Of a stretch of 64,000 bases of DNA, positions 25,777-33,601 are shown one piece after another. The DNA is taken from NCBI RefSeq assembly GCF_029690065.1, contig NZ_CP121463.1:2418001-2482000 (forward strand). Direction: 5' to 3'. Every line of letters begins with the position of its first letter. The stretch's first letter is position 1. Both the position numbers and the translations under genes were made by a program. This DNA comes from Arthrobacter sp. Y-9. Lineage in GTDB: Bacteria > Actinomycetota > Actinomycetes > Actinomycetales > Micrococcaceae. The notes under the pieces are model-generated. The model was not told the origin of the DNA, made no database searches, and saw only the letters and a program-made list of their open reading frames with translations.

Positions 25777-26829
25777 ATGCCTCTTTCCTACGAAATCGCG
25801 AATCACCGTATCAGCCCCGACGCACCGCCTTTCATCATCGCGGAGATGTCCGGAAATCACAACGGTGACTTGAAGCGCGCACTCGACATCGTCGACATGG
25901 TTGCCGAATCCGGCGCTCAGGCAGTCAAACTGCAGACCTACACCGCTGACACGATCACGATTGACTCCAACAAGCCGCAGTTCACCATCAGTGGCGATCA
26001 CCCGCTGTGGGGTGGCAAGAACCTCTACCAGCTGTACACGGAAGCGCACACGCCGTGGGAGTGGCACGAGGCCATCTTCGAACGAGCGCGGTCCCGTGGG
26101 CTGATCGCTTTCTCAAGCCCGTTCGATCACACCGCTGTCGATCTCCTCGAGTCTCTGGGCGCTCCTCTGTACAAGATCGCGTCACTGGAGATCGGCGATC
26201 TTGCGCTCCTCCGCCGAGTGGCTCAGACCGGCAAACCCGTCATCCTTTCCGACGGCGCCGCGACGCTGACCGACATCGACACGGCGGTCAAGACCATCCG
26301 CGCCGAGGGAAATGACCAGATTGTCGTCCTGGCCTGCACCTCGTCCTACCCGGCGGCCCCGTCTGAGTCCAACCTCCGGACGATCCCCGTCCTTCGCGAC
26401 GCTTTCGGCATCCAGGTCGGCCTCTCGGATCACACGATGGGAATCGGCGCCGCCATCGCCGCAGTCGCGCTCGGAGCGACCGTGGTGGAAAAGCACGTCA
26501 CCCTGAGCCGGGCCGACGGAGGGGTCGACTCCGATTTCTCCCTCGAGCCGAACGAACTGCAGGCCCTCGTATCCGAGAGCCGCACCGCCTGGGAAGCCCT
26601 TGGCTCCCCTGTCATCCAGCACACCACCGGCGAGTCTGAAAGCCTCCGGCTGCGTCGATCGCTGTACGTGGTCAAGCCGGTTCGTGCCGGAGAAACCGTC
26701 ACCTCAGAGAATGTCAGGTCGATCCGTCCCGCAGGTGGCCTTGAGCCTTCGTACCTCGACACAGTGATGGGTCGCACGTTCCGTGCCGATGCCGATGCCG
26801 GCACCCCGCTGACGTGGGACATCGTCTGA
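25777..26829 (+). CDS. pseI: Pseudaminic acid synthase PseI (NeuB family)
   Basis: A 350-residue enzyme condensing 2,4-diacetamido-2,4,6-trideoxy-L-altrose with phosphoenolpyruvate to give pseudaminic acid. The NeuB TIM barrel is evident from FIIAEMSGNHNGDLKRALDIVDMVAESGAQAVKLQTYTADTIT, through AFSSPFDHTAVDLLESLGAPLYKIASLEIGD and GLSDHTMGIGAAIAAVALGATVVEKHVTL. A C-terminal SAF/antifreeze-like domain (RRSLYVVKPVRAGETVTSENVRSIRP) closes the protein. The pattern fits PseI better than NeuB or LegI because of the SSPFD and SLEIGD blocks and the company of all other pse genes. It lies on the opposite strand to pseBCFG and converges on pseG-pseH at a strong shared terminator. Confidence 0.93.
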   Translation: MPLSYEIANHRISPDAPPFIIAEMSGNHNGDLKRALDIVDMVAESGAQAVKLQTYTADTITIDSNKPQFTISGDHPLWGGKNLYQLYTEAHTPWEWHEAIFERARSRGLIAFSSPFDHTAVDLLESLGAPLYKIASLEIGDLALLRRVAQTGKPVILSDGAATLTDIDTAVKTIRAEGNDQIVVLACTSSYPAAPSESNLRTIPVLRDAFGIQVGLSDHTMGIGAAIAAVALGATVVEKHVTLSRADGGVDSDFSLEPNELQALVSESRTAWEALGSPVIQHTTGESESLRLRRSLYVVKPVRAGETVTSENVRSIRPAGGLEPSYLDTVMGRTFRADADAGTPLTWDIV

Positions 26830-26837
26830 CATACGAC

Positions 26838-26893
26838 TGAATGACGAAGGGCTCGCCCCAGGAGAAGCCCTGGGGCGAGCCCTTCGTCATTCA
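26838..26893. terminator. Strong bidirectional terminator between pseI and pseG-pseH
   Basis: A perfect inverted repeat with arms of 25 bases (outer sequence TGAATGACGAAGGGCTCGCC) and a six-base loop separates two converging genes. It is one of the longest perfect hairpins in the window. Confidence 0.9.
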
Positions 26894-26942
26894 CGAGCCG
26901 GCGCAAGCCTGAGGTCAGCTCAACGGACCCAAGAGTCTCCGG

Positions 26943-28415
26943 TCAGTGCACACGCTTGCTCAGGTGCTGCCATCCTGGTCTGCCGGTGGCTGGTCCGCCC
27001 GCATAGCCCGCTTTCAGGAACAACCGGTGCGAGGCGACATTGTCCGTCAGCATCTCAGCTACCAACTGCTCGACATCGCGTTCCGCCAGCAAAGTGCGTT
27101 CAGCAGCGCCGAGGATGTCGAGTGCGAGTCCTTTGCCTCGTTCAGCCGGGGCTATCGTGATGGAGGACTCCCACACCCGTGGCGACACTTCATCGAAGCG
27201 GACGGTGCCCACCGGCTTCGTATCCTGCTCCACGATCAACAGAACTCTGTCCGGAAGGGAGAGGGTCCGGGCGACCCAGGAGGCATGCCCGGCCCAGTCG
27301 AGCTCGGACGTCTGCCTGGACACGGCTCGAACGCTCGGATCATTACGCCACTCGAAGAGCAACGACGCATCTCCGAGCCCTGCAGGCCGTGCCGAGACAC
27401 CGCGATGAGCGGGAGAGACGAAGTCCTCCCACACCCCCACGACACGCGCGCTCCCCTGGCCATCCACGATGGAGTGCGCCTGATCACCCAGAGCGGTGCG
27501 CCTCCGCGGATCCAGAAGCAGACTCCTGATCTCGCCGACTGCTGCCTCCGTCGCGACACTGCCTGTGCTGGCGTCACCGAGACCGACAGCCACCCGGTTC
27601 TCCGTCATGAAGCGATAATTGTCCCGCTGATTGTCGACCGTCTGGACAACGGCTGACGAGACGCCCAAGCTGGCCAGCTCCCACACCGTCGTCCCCGCCG
27701 CCGAAATGACGAGATCCATCGCGCGGAAAGCACCTGACACGGACGGCGACGGATCCCAGCGGACCAGACGTTGACCGGGACTGAGCGTGACATCCAGAAC
27801 GCCACCGCCCACCACGTAGCAGGTCGACTCCACGCCGCTGGCCGCCCACCATCCCGCCACCTGCTGGGTGAGGTTCCGCGCATCGGTCCCGCCCATCACC
27901 ACCATGACCCGCAGCTCGGACGAACCCGCAGAATCCCGGAGTTCCGCCGGAAGATCCATGTCACGCAGAGACGGCCTGATGGGTGTGAAGGACGTGCCGC
28001 GCAGAAGCCGCCAGGATCCATCATCCGGGCGCCGTTCGAGCTCACATCCCGGAGAGGAATCGATCACGAGATGCGCCGGCCTCCGGCCGAAGTTCCCATC
28101 CTCCGTCGAGGACAGGAGGAGACCGGACTCCTCGAAGACCGCCTTCAGCGGTCCCTGCTCCTCATAGGTGTCGATGTGCACCAGGTCCACTTGGAGCCGC
28201 AGTGCCAGCTCAACGAGCTCCTGAGGGCCCTGAGGCCTGGGAAACCGTTCCCCGAACAGGGCAAGAACCATGTCCTCGCCGAAGGGGATCTCCACGTCTC
28301 CGGAGAAGAACACCTGATGACCAGCGTGCTGCGCAGCCTCCGCCAGGGCGAGAACCCGGACGACATGCCCCAGTCCCTGAGCCTTGCGCGAATCTGCACG
28401 AAAGAGAATCCGCAC
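26943..28415 (-). CDS. PseG-PseH fusion: UDP-sugar hydrolase plus N-acetyltransferase
   Basis: A 490-residue two-domain protein. Residues 1 to about 335 are PseG, the GT-B-like hydrolase releasing UDP from UDP-2,4-diacetamido-2,4,6-trideoxy-L-altrose. It begins MRILFRADSRKAQGLGHVVRVLALA (the MRILFRAD...GxGHVxR motif) and contains VMVVMGGTDARNLT, ISAAGTTVWELASLGV and VDNQRDNYRFM. Residues about 340-490 are a GNAT domain with VSARPAGLGDASLLFEWRNDPSVRAVSR and IAPAERGKGLALDILGAAERTLL, matching PseH, which acetylates the 4-amino group. In many bacteria these are two genes; fusion couples steps 3 and 4 of the pathway. It follows pseF after one base. Confidence 0.9.
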   Translation of the reverse strand: MRILFRADSRKAQGLGHVVRVLALAEAAQHAGHQVFFSGDVEIPFGEDMVLALFGERFPRPQGPQELVELALRLQVDLVHIDTYEEQGPLKAVFEESGLLLSSTEDGNFGRRPAHLVIDSSPGCELERRPDDGSWRLLRGTSFTPIRPSLRDMDLPAELRDSAGSSELRVMVVMGGTDARNLTQQVAGWWAASGVESTCYVVGGGVLDVTLSPGQRLVRWDPSPSVSGAFRAMDLVISAAGTTVWELASLGVSSAVVQTVDNQRDNYRFMTENRVAVGLGDASTGSVATEAAVGEIRSLLLDPRRRTALGDQAHSIVDGQGSARVVGVWEDFVSPAHRGVSARPAGLGDASLLFEWRNDPSVRAVSRQTSELDWAGHASWVARTLSLPDRVLLIVEQDTKPVGTVRFDEVSPRVWESSITIAPAERGKGLALDILGAAERTLLAERDVEQLVAEMLTDNVASHRLFLKAGYAGGPATGRPGWQHLSKRVH

Positions 28416-28416
28416 G

Positions 28417-29163
28417 TCAGCCCTCGGTCAGAGCCTTCTGCTCAATATGGGCGTTGAGAGCGACGATCTGCGGGTTCCGGTCCAGCACGGACACCACGTC
28501 CCTCCACGACGGCGCCTCAGTGTCCAGGGAAGCCACAAGTGCGTCGAGCAATGCGGCGTCTTCAACGGTGTCGAGCGTCACCCTGTAGTGGTCGAAACGA
28601 GGAGTGAACGTCAATGCAGCCCTGGAGAACTCCGAACCTTCTTCATACAACGAACTTGTCACATGGGCACGGTGATGCGGCTCGCTGCGCAGGTCCGCCC
28701 GTACAAGAGCAGACGCCGTGGCAAGTTCCACGTCGAGCCCCCGCGGCAGAGACCGGACCTGGGTCGTAGAGACGTAATCCAAAGTGGTGTCCGTCCGCCA
28801 GAGGGAGACCACCTGCGAGATGACGGTGGAATCCAGAAGCGGACAGTCCGCCGTGAGACGGACCACGGCATCTGCCTGAGTCTCCTCGATGGCCAGCAGG
28901 AACCGGCTCAGGACATCGTCCTCACTGCCGCGGATCACCTTGAGGGCGCGTGTCGAGGCGAATTCGACGATCGCATCGTCACCGGATTCCGATGAGGTGG
29001 CGATCACCACCTCATCGATTCCTTCTGCCCGGCGGGCGGCATTCACGACCCACTCGAGGACCGGCCGGCCGCCCAGCGGACGGAGAACCTTCCCCGGCAG
29101 TCTGGACGAACCGACGCGGGCCTGAATGACCGCGACAACGCGCGGTGACTGCTTGATCGTCAT
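28417..29163 (-). CDS. pseF: CMP-pseudaminic acid synthetase-like cytidylyltransferase (PseF/SpsF family)
   Basis: A 248-residue nucleotidyltransferase with the cytidylyltransferase signature VVAVIQARVGSSRLPGKVLRPLGGRPVLEWVV at the N-terminus, then VRLTADCPLLDSTVISQVV. This is the SpsF/COG1861 type found in many nonulosonic acid loci instead of the classical NeuA-like form. Here it most likely activates pseudaminic acid with CTP. It overlaps the pseC stop by four bases (ATGA) and is followed by the pseG-pseH fusion, fixing its place in the pathway operon. An alternative reading as a glycosyltransferase-family nucleotidyltransferase of another sugar is possible but less likely. Confidence 0.82.
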   Translation of the reverse strand: MTIKQSPRVVAVIQARVGSSRLPGKVLRPLGGRPVLEWVVNAARRAEGIDEVVIATSSESGDDAIVEFASTRALKVIRGSEDDVLSRFLLAIEETQADAVVRLTADCPLLDSTVISQVVSLWRTDTTLDYVSTTQVRSLPRGLDVELATASALVRADLRSEPHHRAHVTSSLYEEGSEFSRAALTFTPRFDHYRVTLDTVEDAALLDALVASLDTEAPSWRDVVSVLDRNPQIVALNAHIEQKALTEG

Positions 29164-30284
29164 GAGCCCACGACGTCGAGGACGTTCTCAATGACCATCT
29201 CGACCTGGTCGTCCTTGAGGCCGGGGAACAACGGCAGCGAGATCTCCTCGCGGTAGTACTGTTCCGCCACCGGGCACATGCCCCGCTGGTATCCGAGGTC
29301 TTCGAACACCGGGTGCCAGTAGGCCGGAATGTAGTTGACCTGGACACCGATGCCCCGCGCACGCAGTTCCTCGAAGATCTGACGACGACGAGCGGCTTCC
29401 ACTCGCAACGGGTACAGGTGCCACGCGGGCTCAGCTCCCGGCGTGGTGCCGGGAATCTTGAGCGCCTCGTGAGGTCCGAACGCAGCGTTGTACTGATCGT
29501 GGATCCACTGCCGACGGGTGCGGAACTCCCCCAGGCGTGTGATCTGGCTGATCCCAAGGGCGCAGAGGACATCCGGCAGACGATAGTTCAGACTGAAGTC
29601 GTGCACTTCCTGGTGCCACGGACCTTCGTCCGGGTACCGCAACTCGCTCTGTTCGCGAATCAGACCCTGCCCCTTGAACCGCCGAGCACGGAGAGCCAGC
29701 TCATCCGACGGTGTCACGACCGCGCCGCCTTCAGCGGTGGTCATGTTTTTCGTGGGGAAGAAAGAGAACGTGGTGAAGTCCGCTTCCTTGCCTACCGGCA
29801 CACCGTTCAGCAGGGAACCCACGGAGTGAGCGGCGTCTTCGATGAACAGCGCACCGTTCTCGTGAGCCAGATCCCGGAAGGCGACGGCGTCGACCGGCAG
29901 CCCAGCGTAATCGACCGCGGTGATCACTTTGGTGCGGTCCGTGACAGCCGCGCGAGCCGCCTCGAGCGAGAGGTTTCCGGTGCTCTCCTCGACATCAGCG
30001 AAGACGATCTTCGCACCGGCGATCGCCGCCGTCGAAGCCGTGGCGACGAAGGTCATCGGAGTTGTGACCACCTCGTCGCCAGGCTTAATCCCGGCTGCCA
30101 CGTACGCCACATGCAGTGCCGCCGTTCCGGAGGTCACCGCTACTGCCTGTGAGCCACCGGCGACCTCGGAGATCGCCCGTTCGAACTCATCCACCTTGGG
30201 TCCGGTGGTGAGCCAGTCACTCCGAAGCGCCTCTACGACACTTTCGATGTCCTCGTCGGCAATCGACTGCCGCCCGTAAGGAAG
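29160..30284 (-). CDS. pseC: UDP-4-amino-4,6-dideoxy-N-acetyl-L-altrosamine transaminase PseC
   Basis: A 374-residue DegT/DnrJ/EryC1-family aminotransferase. The start GTG at 30284 gives the typical PseC beginning LPYGRQSIADEDIESVVEALRSDWLTTGP; the longer frame upstream overlaps pseB and is rejected. PLP motifs are TSGTAALHVAYVAAGIKPGDEVV, IEDAAHSVGS and the Schiff-base Lys179 in FSFFPTKNMTTAEGG. It transfers an amino group to the 4-keto sugar made by PseB, the second step to pseudaminic acid. The start lies seven bases after the pseB stop. Confidence 0.93.
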   Translation of the reverse strand, partial: LPYGRQSIADEDIESVVEALRSDWLTTGPKVDEFERAISEVAGGSQAVAVTSGTAALHVAYVAAGIKPGDEVVTTPMTFVATASTAAIAGAKIVFADVEESTGNLSLEAARAAVTDRTKVITAVDYAGLPVDAVAFRDLAHENGALFIEDAAHSVGSLLNGVPVGKEADFTTFSFFPTKNMTTAEGGAVVTPSDELALRARRFKGQGLIREQSELRYPDEGPWHQEVHDFSLNYRLPDVLCALGISQITRLGEFRTRRQWIHDQYNAAFGPHEALKIPGTTPGAEPAWHLYPLRVEAARRRQIFEELRARGIGVQVNYIPAYWHPVFEDLGYQRGMCPVAEQYYREEISLPLFPGLKDDQVEMVIENVLDVVGS

Positions 30285-30291
30285 CACGTTC

Positions 30292-31278
30292 TCAGAGACC
30301 TTCCGCTTCAAACATCGCACGCAGCTCTTCGATGGACAGGAAGCGCTCGTTGCCATCCGACTGGTAGCTCCAGCCGTCCTTCACGGGTTCGGCGCCTTCC
30401 GGAACCTCGTAACCCCACCCACCGAGGTGCGGAGTCACCACATAGCGGTCACCCACGGACACCGTGCGCCGGGAGTCATCAGCAGCGATCATCTCTTCGT
30501 GAAGCTTCTCGCCAGGACGGATGCCGATCTCGTGCGTCTTGGCGTTCTCGTCGACTGCCAGGGCGAGGTCCGTGATCCGGATGGAAGGGATCTTCGGAAC
30601 GTAGAGCTCGCCGCCCTGCATGATCTCGAAGGAATCCAGAACGAACTTCACCGCCTGGTCGAGAGTGATCCAGAAACGGGTCATGCGATTGTCAGTGATG
30701 CCCAGGGACTGGCCCTCGGCCGCCATCTTCTTCCAGATCGGCACGATCGAGCCACGGGAGCCCATGACGTTGCCGTAGCGGACGACGCAGAAACGGGTGT
30801 CGTACGCGGCAGCGTAGTGGTTGCCCGAGATGAACAGCCGGTCTGCGCACAGCTTGGTGGCGCCGTACAGGTTGACCGGGCTGGAAGCCTTGTCGGTGGA
30901 CAGCGCCACCACCTTCTTAACGCCTGCGTCGATGGCAGCGTCAATCACGTTCTGCGAACCCTGAACGTTGGTCTGCACGTACTCGAAGGGGTTGTACTCA
31001 GCGGTGTCAACCTGCTTCAGCGCGGCGGCGTGAATGACGTAGTCGACCCCGTGGAAGGCACGGTTCAGGCGGCTGCGATCCCGGATGTCGCCGATGAACC
31101 AGCGGAGGCGCGGATCGTTGTTGAACATCGTCCGCACTTCGAGCTGCTTGAGTTCGTCACGGCTGAAGATGACGAGCCGACGGACATCATGGTTATCCAG
31201 GATTTCCCGAATGAGGGCTTTACCCAGGGAGCCTGTACCGCCCGTGATCAGAACCGAAGAACCGCTCAGGAGAGACAT
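30292..31278 (-). CDS. pseB: UDP-N-acetylglucosamine 4,6-dehydratase (inverting) PseB
   Basis: A 328-residue short-chain dehydrogenase of the FlaA1/PseB type. The NAD-binding motif is LITGGTGSLGKALI, followed by RDELKQLEVRTMFNNDPRLRWFIGDIRD. The catalytic YxxxK is Y138-G-A-T-K142 in STDKASSPVNLYGATKLCADRL. It starts pseudaminic acid synthesis by dehydrating and C5-epimerising UDP-GlcNAc. The ATG at 31278 is preferred (AAGGTGG upstream); the frame continues to 31371 without similarity. It is the first gene of the operon pseB-pseC-pseF-pseG/H. Confidence 0.95.
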   Translation of the reverse strand: MSLLSGSSVLITGGTGSLGKALIREILDNHDVRRLVIFSRDELKQLEVRTMFNNDPRLRWFIGDIRDRSRLNRAFHGVDYVIHAAALKQVDTAEYNPFEYVQTNVQGSQNVIDAAIDAGVKKVVALSTDKASSPVNLYGATKLCADRLFISGNHYAAAYDTRFCVVRYGNVMGSRGSIVPIWKKMAAEGQSLGITDNRMTRFWITLDQAVKFVLDSFEIMQGGELYVPKIPSIRITDLALAVDENAKTHEIGIRPGEKLHEEMIAADDSRRTVSVGDRYVVTPHLGGWGYEVPEGAEPVKDGWSYQSDGNERFLSIEELRAMFEAEGL

Positions 31279-31372
31279 CCGTTTGAACCACCTTGAAATT
31301 GTTGAGAGTAGATGTTCCAGGGCCGACGCAAGCTCACTCGCGCCGACCCCGACTGTTGCATAGCTTAGCATT

Positions 31373-31387
31373 CCGCCATTTTGGCGG
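31373..31387. promoter_or_regulatory. Short palindrome between a glycosyltransferase gene and pseB
   Basis: CCGCCATTTTGGCGG is a 15-base palindrome lying just after the glycosyltransferase stop codon and about 90 bases before the pseB start. It may be a weak terminator of the upstream operon or an operator of the pseB promoter, since TAAGCT/TATGCA -10-like sequences follow it. Confidence 0.4.
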
Positions 31388-31398
31388 GACGCTGGAGA

Positions 31399-32295
31399 TC
31401 AGGGACGGACTGCGTGCGCGGCGAGCTTGCGCAGGCCGGGCCACATGCCCTTGGAGATGACCTTCGGGGTCAGGGAGGCCGCGTTGAGGCGGGACGTCAG
31501 GTGCCACTTGGCGGCGCGGGCGGCCTGCGGCCAGCCCTTGGCCGTGAAGTCACGGACGCACTCGTCGAAGAAGGCGCGCTCCTCGGCGAAGCGGCGGCCG
31601 TCGAGCGCACGGACCGACGAGTCGGACTCGCGGTGGCGGCGGTACTGGAAGCAGACCGTGGAGACCACGGCCATGCGGCCACCGGACAGGATGATGTCGG
31701 TCGCCAGCGCGAGGTCCTGGACCACGTTGTACTGGGGACGGAAGTCGTGGTGCTTGACGGCCTCGGAGCGCCACGCCACCGACGGGAAGTACAGCCAGTC
31801 GCCCACCATGAGGCTCTCCGCGATCGCTTCGCCCTCGACGACGGCCTCGCTGCTGCCACCGACGAGCTTGTGGCGCAGGTAGGTCTTCACCTTGTCGCCG
31901 AGTGGCTCGTAGACGGCGCCGTTCTCGTCGATGACCTCGACGCCGGGCTGCACGATGCTGACGGACGGGTCCTGGAACGCCTTGCGGACCGTGCTCAGGT
32001 AGTTGGGGAGCATGATGTCGTCGGCGCCCATGATGATCACGATGTCGTGCTCCACGAGGCCGATGCACTTCTTGTAGTTGCCGTTGGCCCCGAGGTTCTC
32101 CTCGTTCCGGTAGTACCGGACGCGGTCGTCGCCCTCGACCAGGCCGTTGAAGTAGGCCGGGAGGCTCTCGTCCGGGTACCCGTCGTCGACGATCGTGAAC
32201 CGGAAGTCCTTGTCGTCCTGGGCCAGCACCGAATCCACGGCGGCCTTCATCATGGCCACGTCGCCGTAGTACGGCAGCATTACATCAATCGTCAC
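31399..32295 (-). CDS. Family 2 glycosyltransferase (GT-A)
   Basis: A 298-residue GT2 enzyme. MTIDVMLPYYGDVAMMKAAVDSVLAQDDKDFRFTIVDDGYPDE is the nucleotide-binding start. NEENLGANGNYKKCIGLVEHDIVIIMGADDIMLPNYL carries the metal-binding acidic cluster, in the place of DxD. A helical C-terminus without membrane segments follows. It overlaps the DUF2304 gene by four bases and is the last of a three-gene unit (GT2, DUF2304, GT2). Donor and acceptor are unknown; it probably adds a sugar to a cytoplasmic lipid-linked wall glycan. Confidence 0.88.
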   Translation of the reverse strand: MTIDVMLPYYGDVAMMKAAVDSVLAQDDKDFRFTIVDDGYPDESLPAYFNGLVEGDDRVRYYRNEENLGANGNYKKCIGLVEHDIVIIMGADDIMLPNYLSTVRKAFQDPSVSIVQPGVEVIDENGAVYEPLGDKVKTYLRHKLVGGSSEAVVEGEAIAESLMVGDWLYFPSVAWRSEAVKHHDFRPQYNVVQDLALATDIILSGGRMAVVSTVCFQYRRHRESDSSVRALDGRRFAEERAFFDECVRDFTAKGWPQAARAAKWHLTSRLNAASLTPKVISKGMWPGLRKLAAHAVRP

Positions 32296-32711
32296 TTGTC
32301 TTCTTCTCTCGCTAGAAGGCTTGGCTGAGTGGCGGCCTGGGAATCCGGGGCCAGGGACTGGGAAGCGTGGACATCACGCTGGAGCTGCTCCACGGAGCAG
32401 CGGAGGATGGCGACCTCTTCCGCGAGGATGCGGGTCTCGTCCTCGAGGATGGTCAGTTCACGGGACACGTGCAGGCTCACGCCCACCAGGAGCAGGATCG
32501 ACAGCGCGAACAGGAGGTTCGACGGCACGACGACGCCCACCAGCGAGGCGGCCCAGTTCAGAAGGTGCGGGAACAGCCCGAGGATGATGGTGAGGCCACC
32601 GATGACCAGCCAGAGAATCGCGTACTTCTCACGGAGGCGTCCGTTCCGGAGCATGACCAGAACGACGATGACCATCAGGATGGACAGGACCAACGACACT
32701 GCGACACTCAT
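32292..32711 (-). CDS. DUF2304 membrane protein
   Basis: A 139-residue protein with three N-terminal membrane helices (SVAVSLVLSILMVIVVLVML, YAILWLVIGGLTIILGLF, NLLFALSILLLVGVSLHVS) and a C-terminal coiled coil (RELTILEDETRILAEEVAILRCSVEQLQRDV). The LREKYAILWLVIG segment is the DUF2304 signature. Genes of this family nearly always sit next to a dolichol-phosphate-mannose-synthase-like GT2 gene, as here (three bases after its stop). It probably supports that enzyme at the membrane. Confidence 0.85.
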   Translation of the reverse strand: MSVAVSLVLSILMVIVVLVMLRNGRLREKYAILWLVIGGLTIILGLFPHLLNWAASLVGVVVPSNLLFALSILLLVGVSLHVSRELTILEDETRILAEEVAILRCSVEQLQRDVHASQSLAPDSQAATQPSLLAREEDK

Positions 32712-32714
32712 GCC

Positions 32715-33488
32715 TCAGACACTTCCCTCTCCGGCGATGTCGCCCGACTGCGGTGCGTGCAGCTCCAGCGGGCGCGGGGTCCTGCGCCGGGCCAGCGCGA
32801 AGCACAGGACCAGACCCGAACGGGCCAGGTAGATGGTGGATTTCAGAGGGCTCTGGCTCGGCGTGCCCGCCTGGCGCTCCTTCATCTCCACGGGGATCTG
32901 TGTCACCTTGCAGCCGGACTTGATGGCCACCACGAGGGAGTCGATCGTGTCACCGAGGTACTCGGTGGGGAAATGGGAGATGTACTGCCGGATGGCCCGC
33001 TCGTTGGCGGCGCGGAACCCGGACGTGACATCCGTGAGCTGCGTGTGCGCGACGCCGGAGATCACCTTCGCGAGGAAGAACATCGCCCAGCGGCGGGGCC
33101 CCTTGGCGCCGTAGCTGCCGCGGCCGGCGAAACGGGCGCCGATCGAGATGTCAGCGTGCTCGAGGCCCGCGAGGACCCGGTCGATGTCATGCGGATCGTG
33201 CTGACCGTCGGCGTCGACCTGGATGACCGCGCGATACCTGTTGCGGAGCGCGTACTTGAATCCGGCGCGCATGGCGCCGCCGACACCGAGGTTGAAGGGA
33301 AGCCGGAGAACGGTGGCCCCTGCCTCCGCCGCGATCCGCGGCGTGTCATCCTTGGAGCCGTCATCGACCACCAGGACATCGTGCTGGGGAACCACAGCAA
33401 GCACATTTCGGATGGTGTCACCGATCGCCTCGGCTTCGTTCCACGCTGGCATGACGATGAGAACGCCAGAACGCCGTGAGTTACCCAT
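32715..33488 (-). CDS. Family 2 glycosyltransferase (DPM1-like polyprenyl-phosphate glycosyltransferase)
   Basis: A 257-residue GT2 enzyme related to dolichyl/polyprenyl-phosphate sugar synthases. VLIVMPAWNEAEAIGDTIRNVL, VLVVDDGSKDDT, LPFNLGVGGAMRAGFKYAL, VIQVDADGQHDPHDI (with the DxD motif) and VTSGFRAANERAI are all present. The family moves a sugar from a nucleotide donor to a polyprenyl phosphate. The ATG at 33488 is chosen because a TACAAT -10 box lies eight bases upstream; the TTG at 33506 overlaps that box. It heads the unit GT2-DUF2304-GT2 and is divergent from the DUF6541 gene. Confidence 0.88.
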   Translation of the reverse strand: MGNSRRSGVLIVMPAWNEAEAIGDTIRNVLAVVPQHDVLVVDDGSKDDTPRIAAEAGATVLRLPFNLGVGGAMRAGFKYALRNRYRAVIQVDADGQHDPHDIDRVLAGLEHADISIGARFAGRGSYGAKGPRRWAMFFLAKVISGVAHTQLTDVTSGFRAANERAIRQYISHFPTEYLGDTIDSLVVAIKSGCKVTQIPVEMKERQAGTPSQSPLKSTIYLARSGLVLCFALARRRTPRPLELHAPQSGDIAGEGSV

Positions 33489-33496
33489 GATCCTGA

Positions 33497-33502
33497 ATTG
33501 TA
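33497..33502 (-). promoter_or_regulatory. -10 box of the GT2-DUF2304-GT2 unit
   Basis: Read on the minus strand the hexamer is TACAAT, eight bases before the ATG at 33488. The leader would be at most two or three bases long. Confidence 0.5.
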
Positions 33503-33601
33503 GCAAGGAGCGGACCCGGATTAGGCGCGCGGCAAGCCCCTCAGCCCCGATCTCCCGGCCAGGCCTAGTAGTCTTGCGTTGACGTTAATAGGAGTTGATC
33601 T

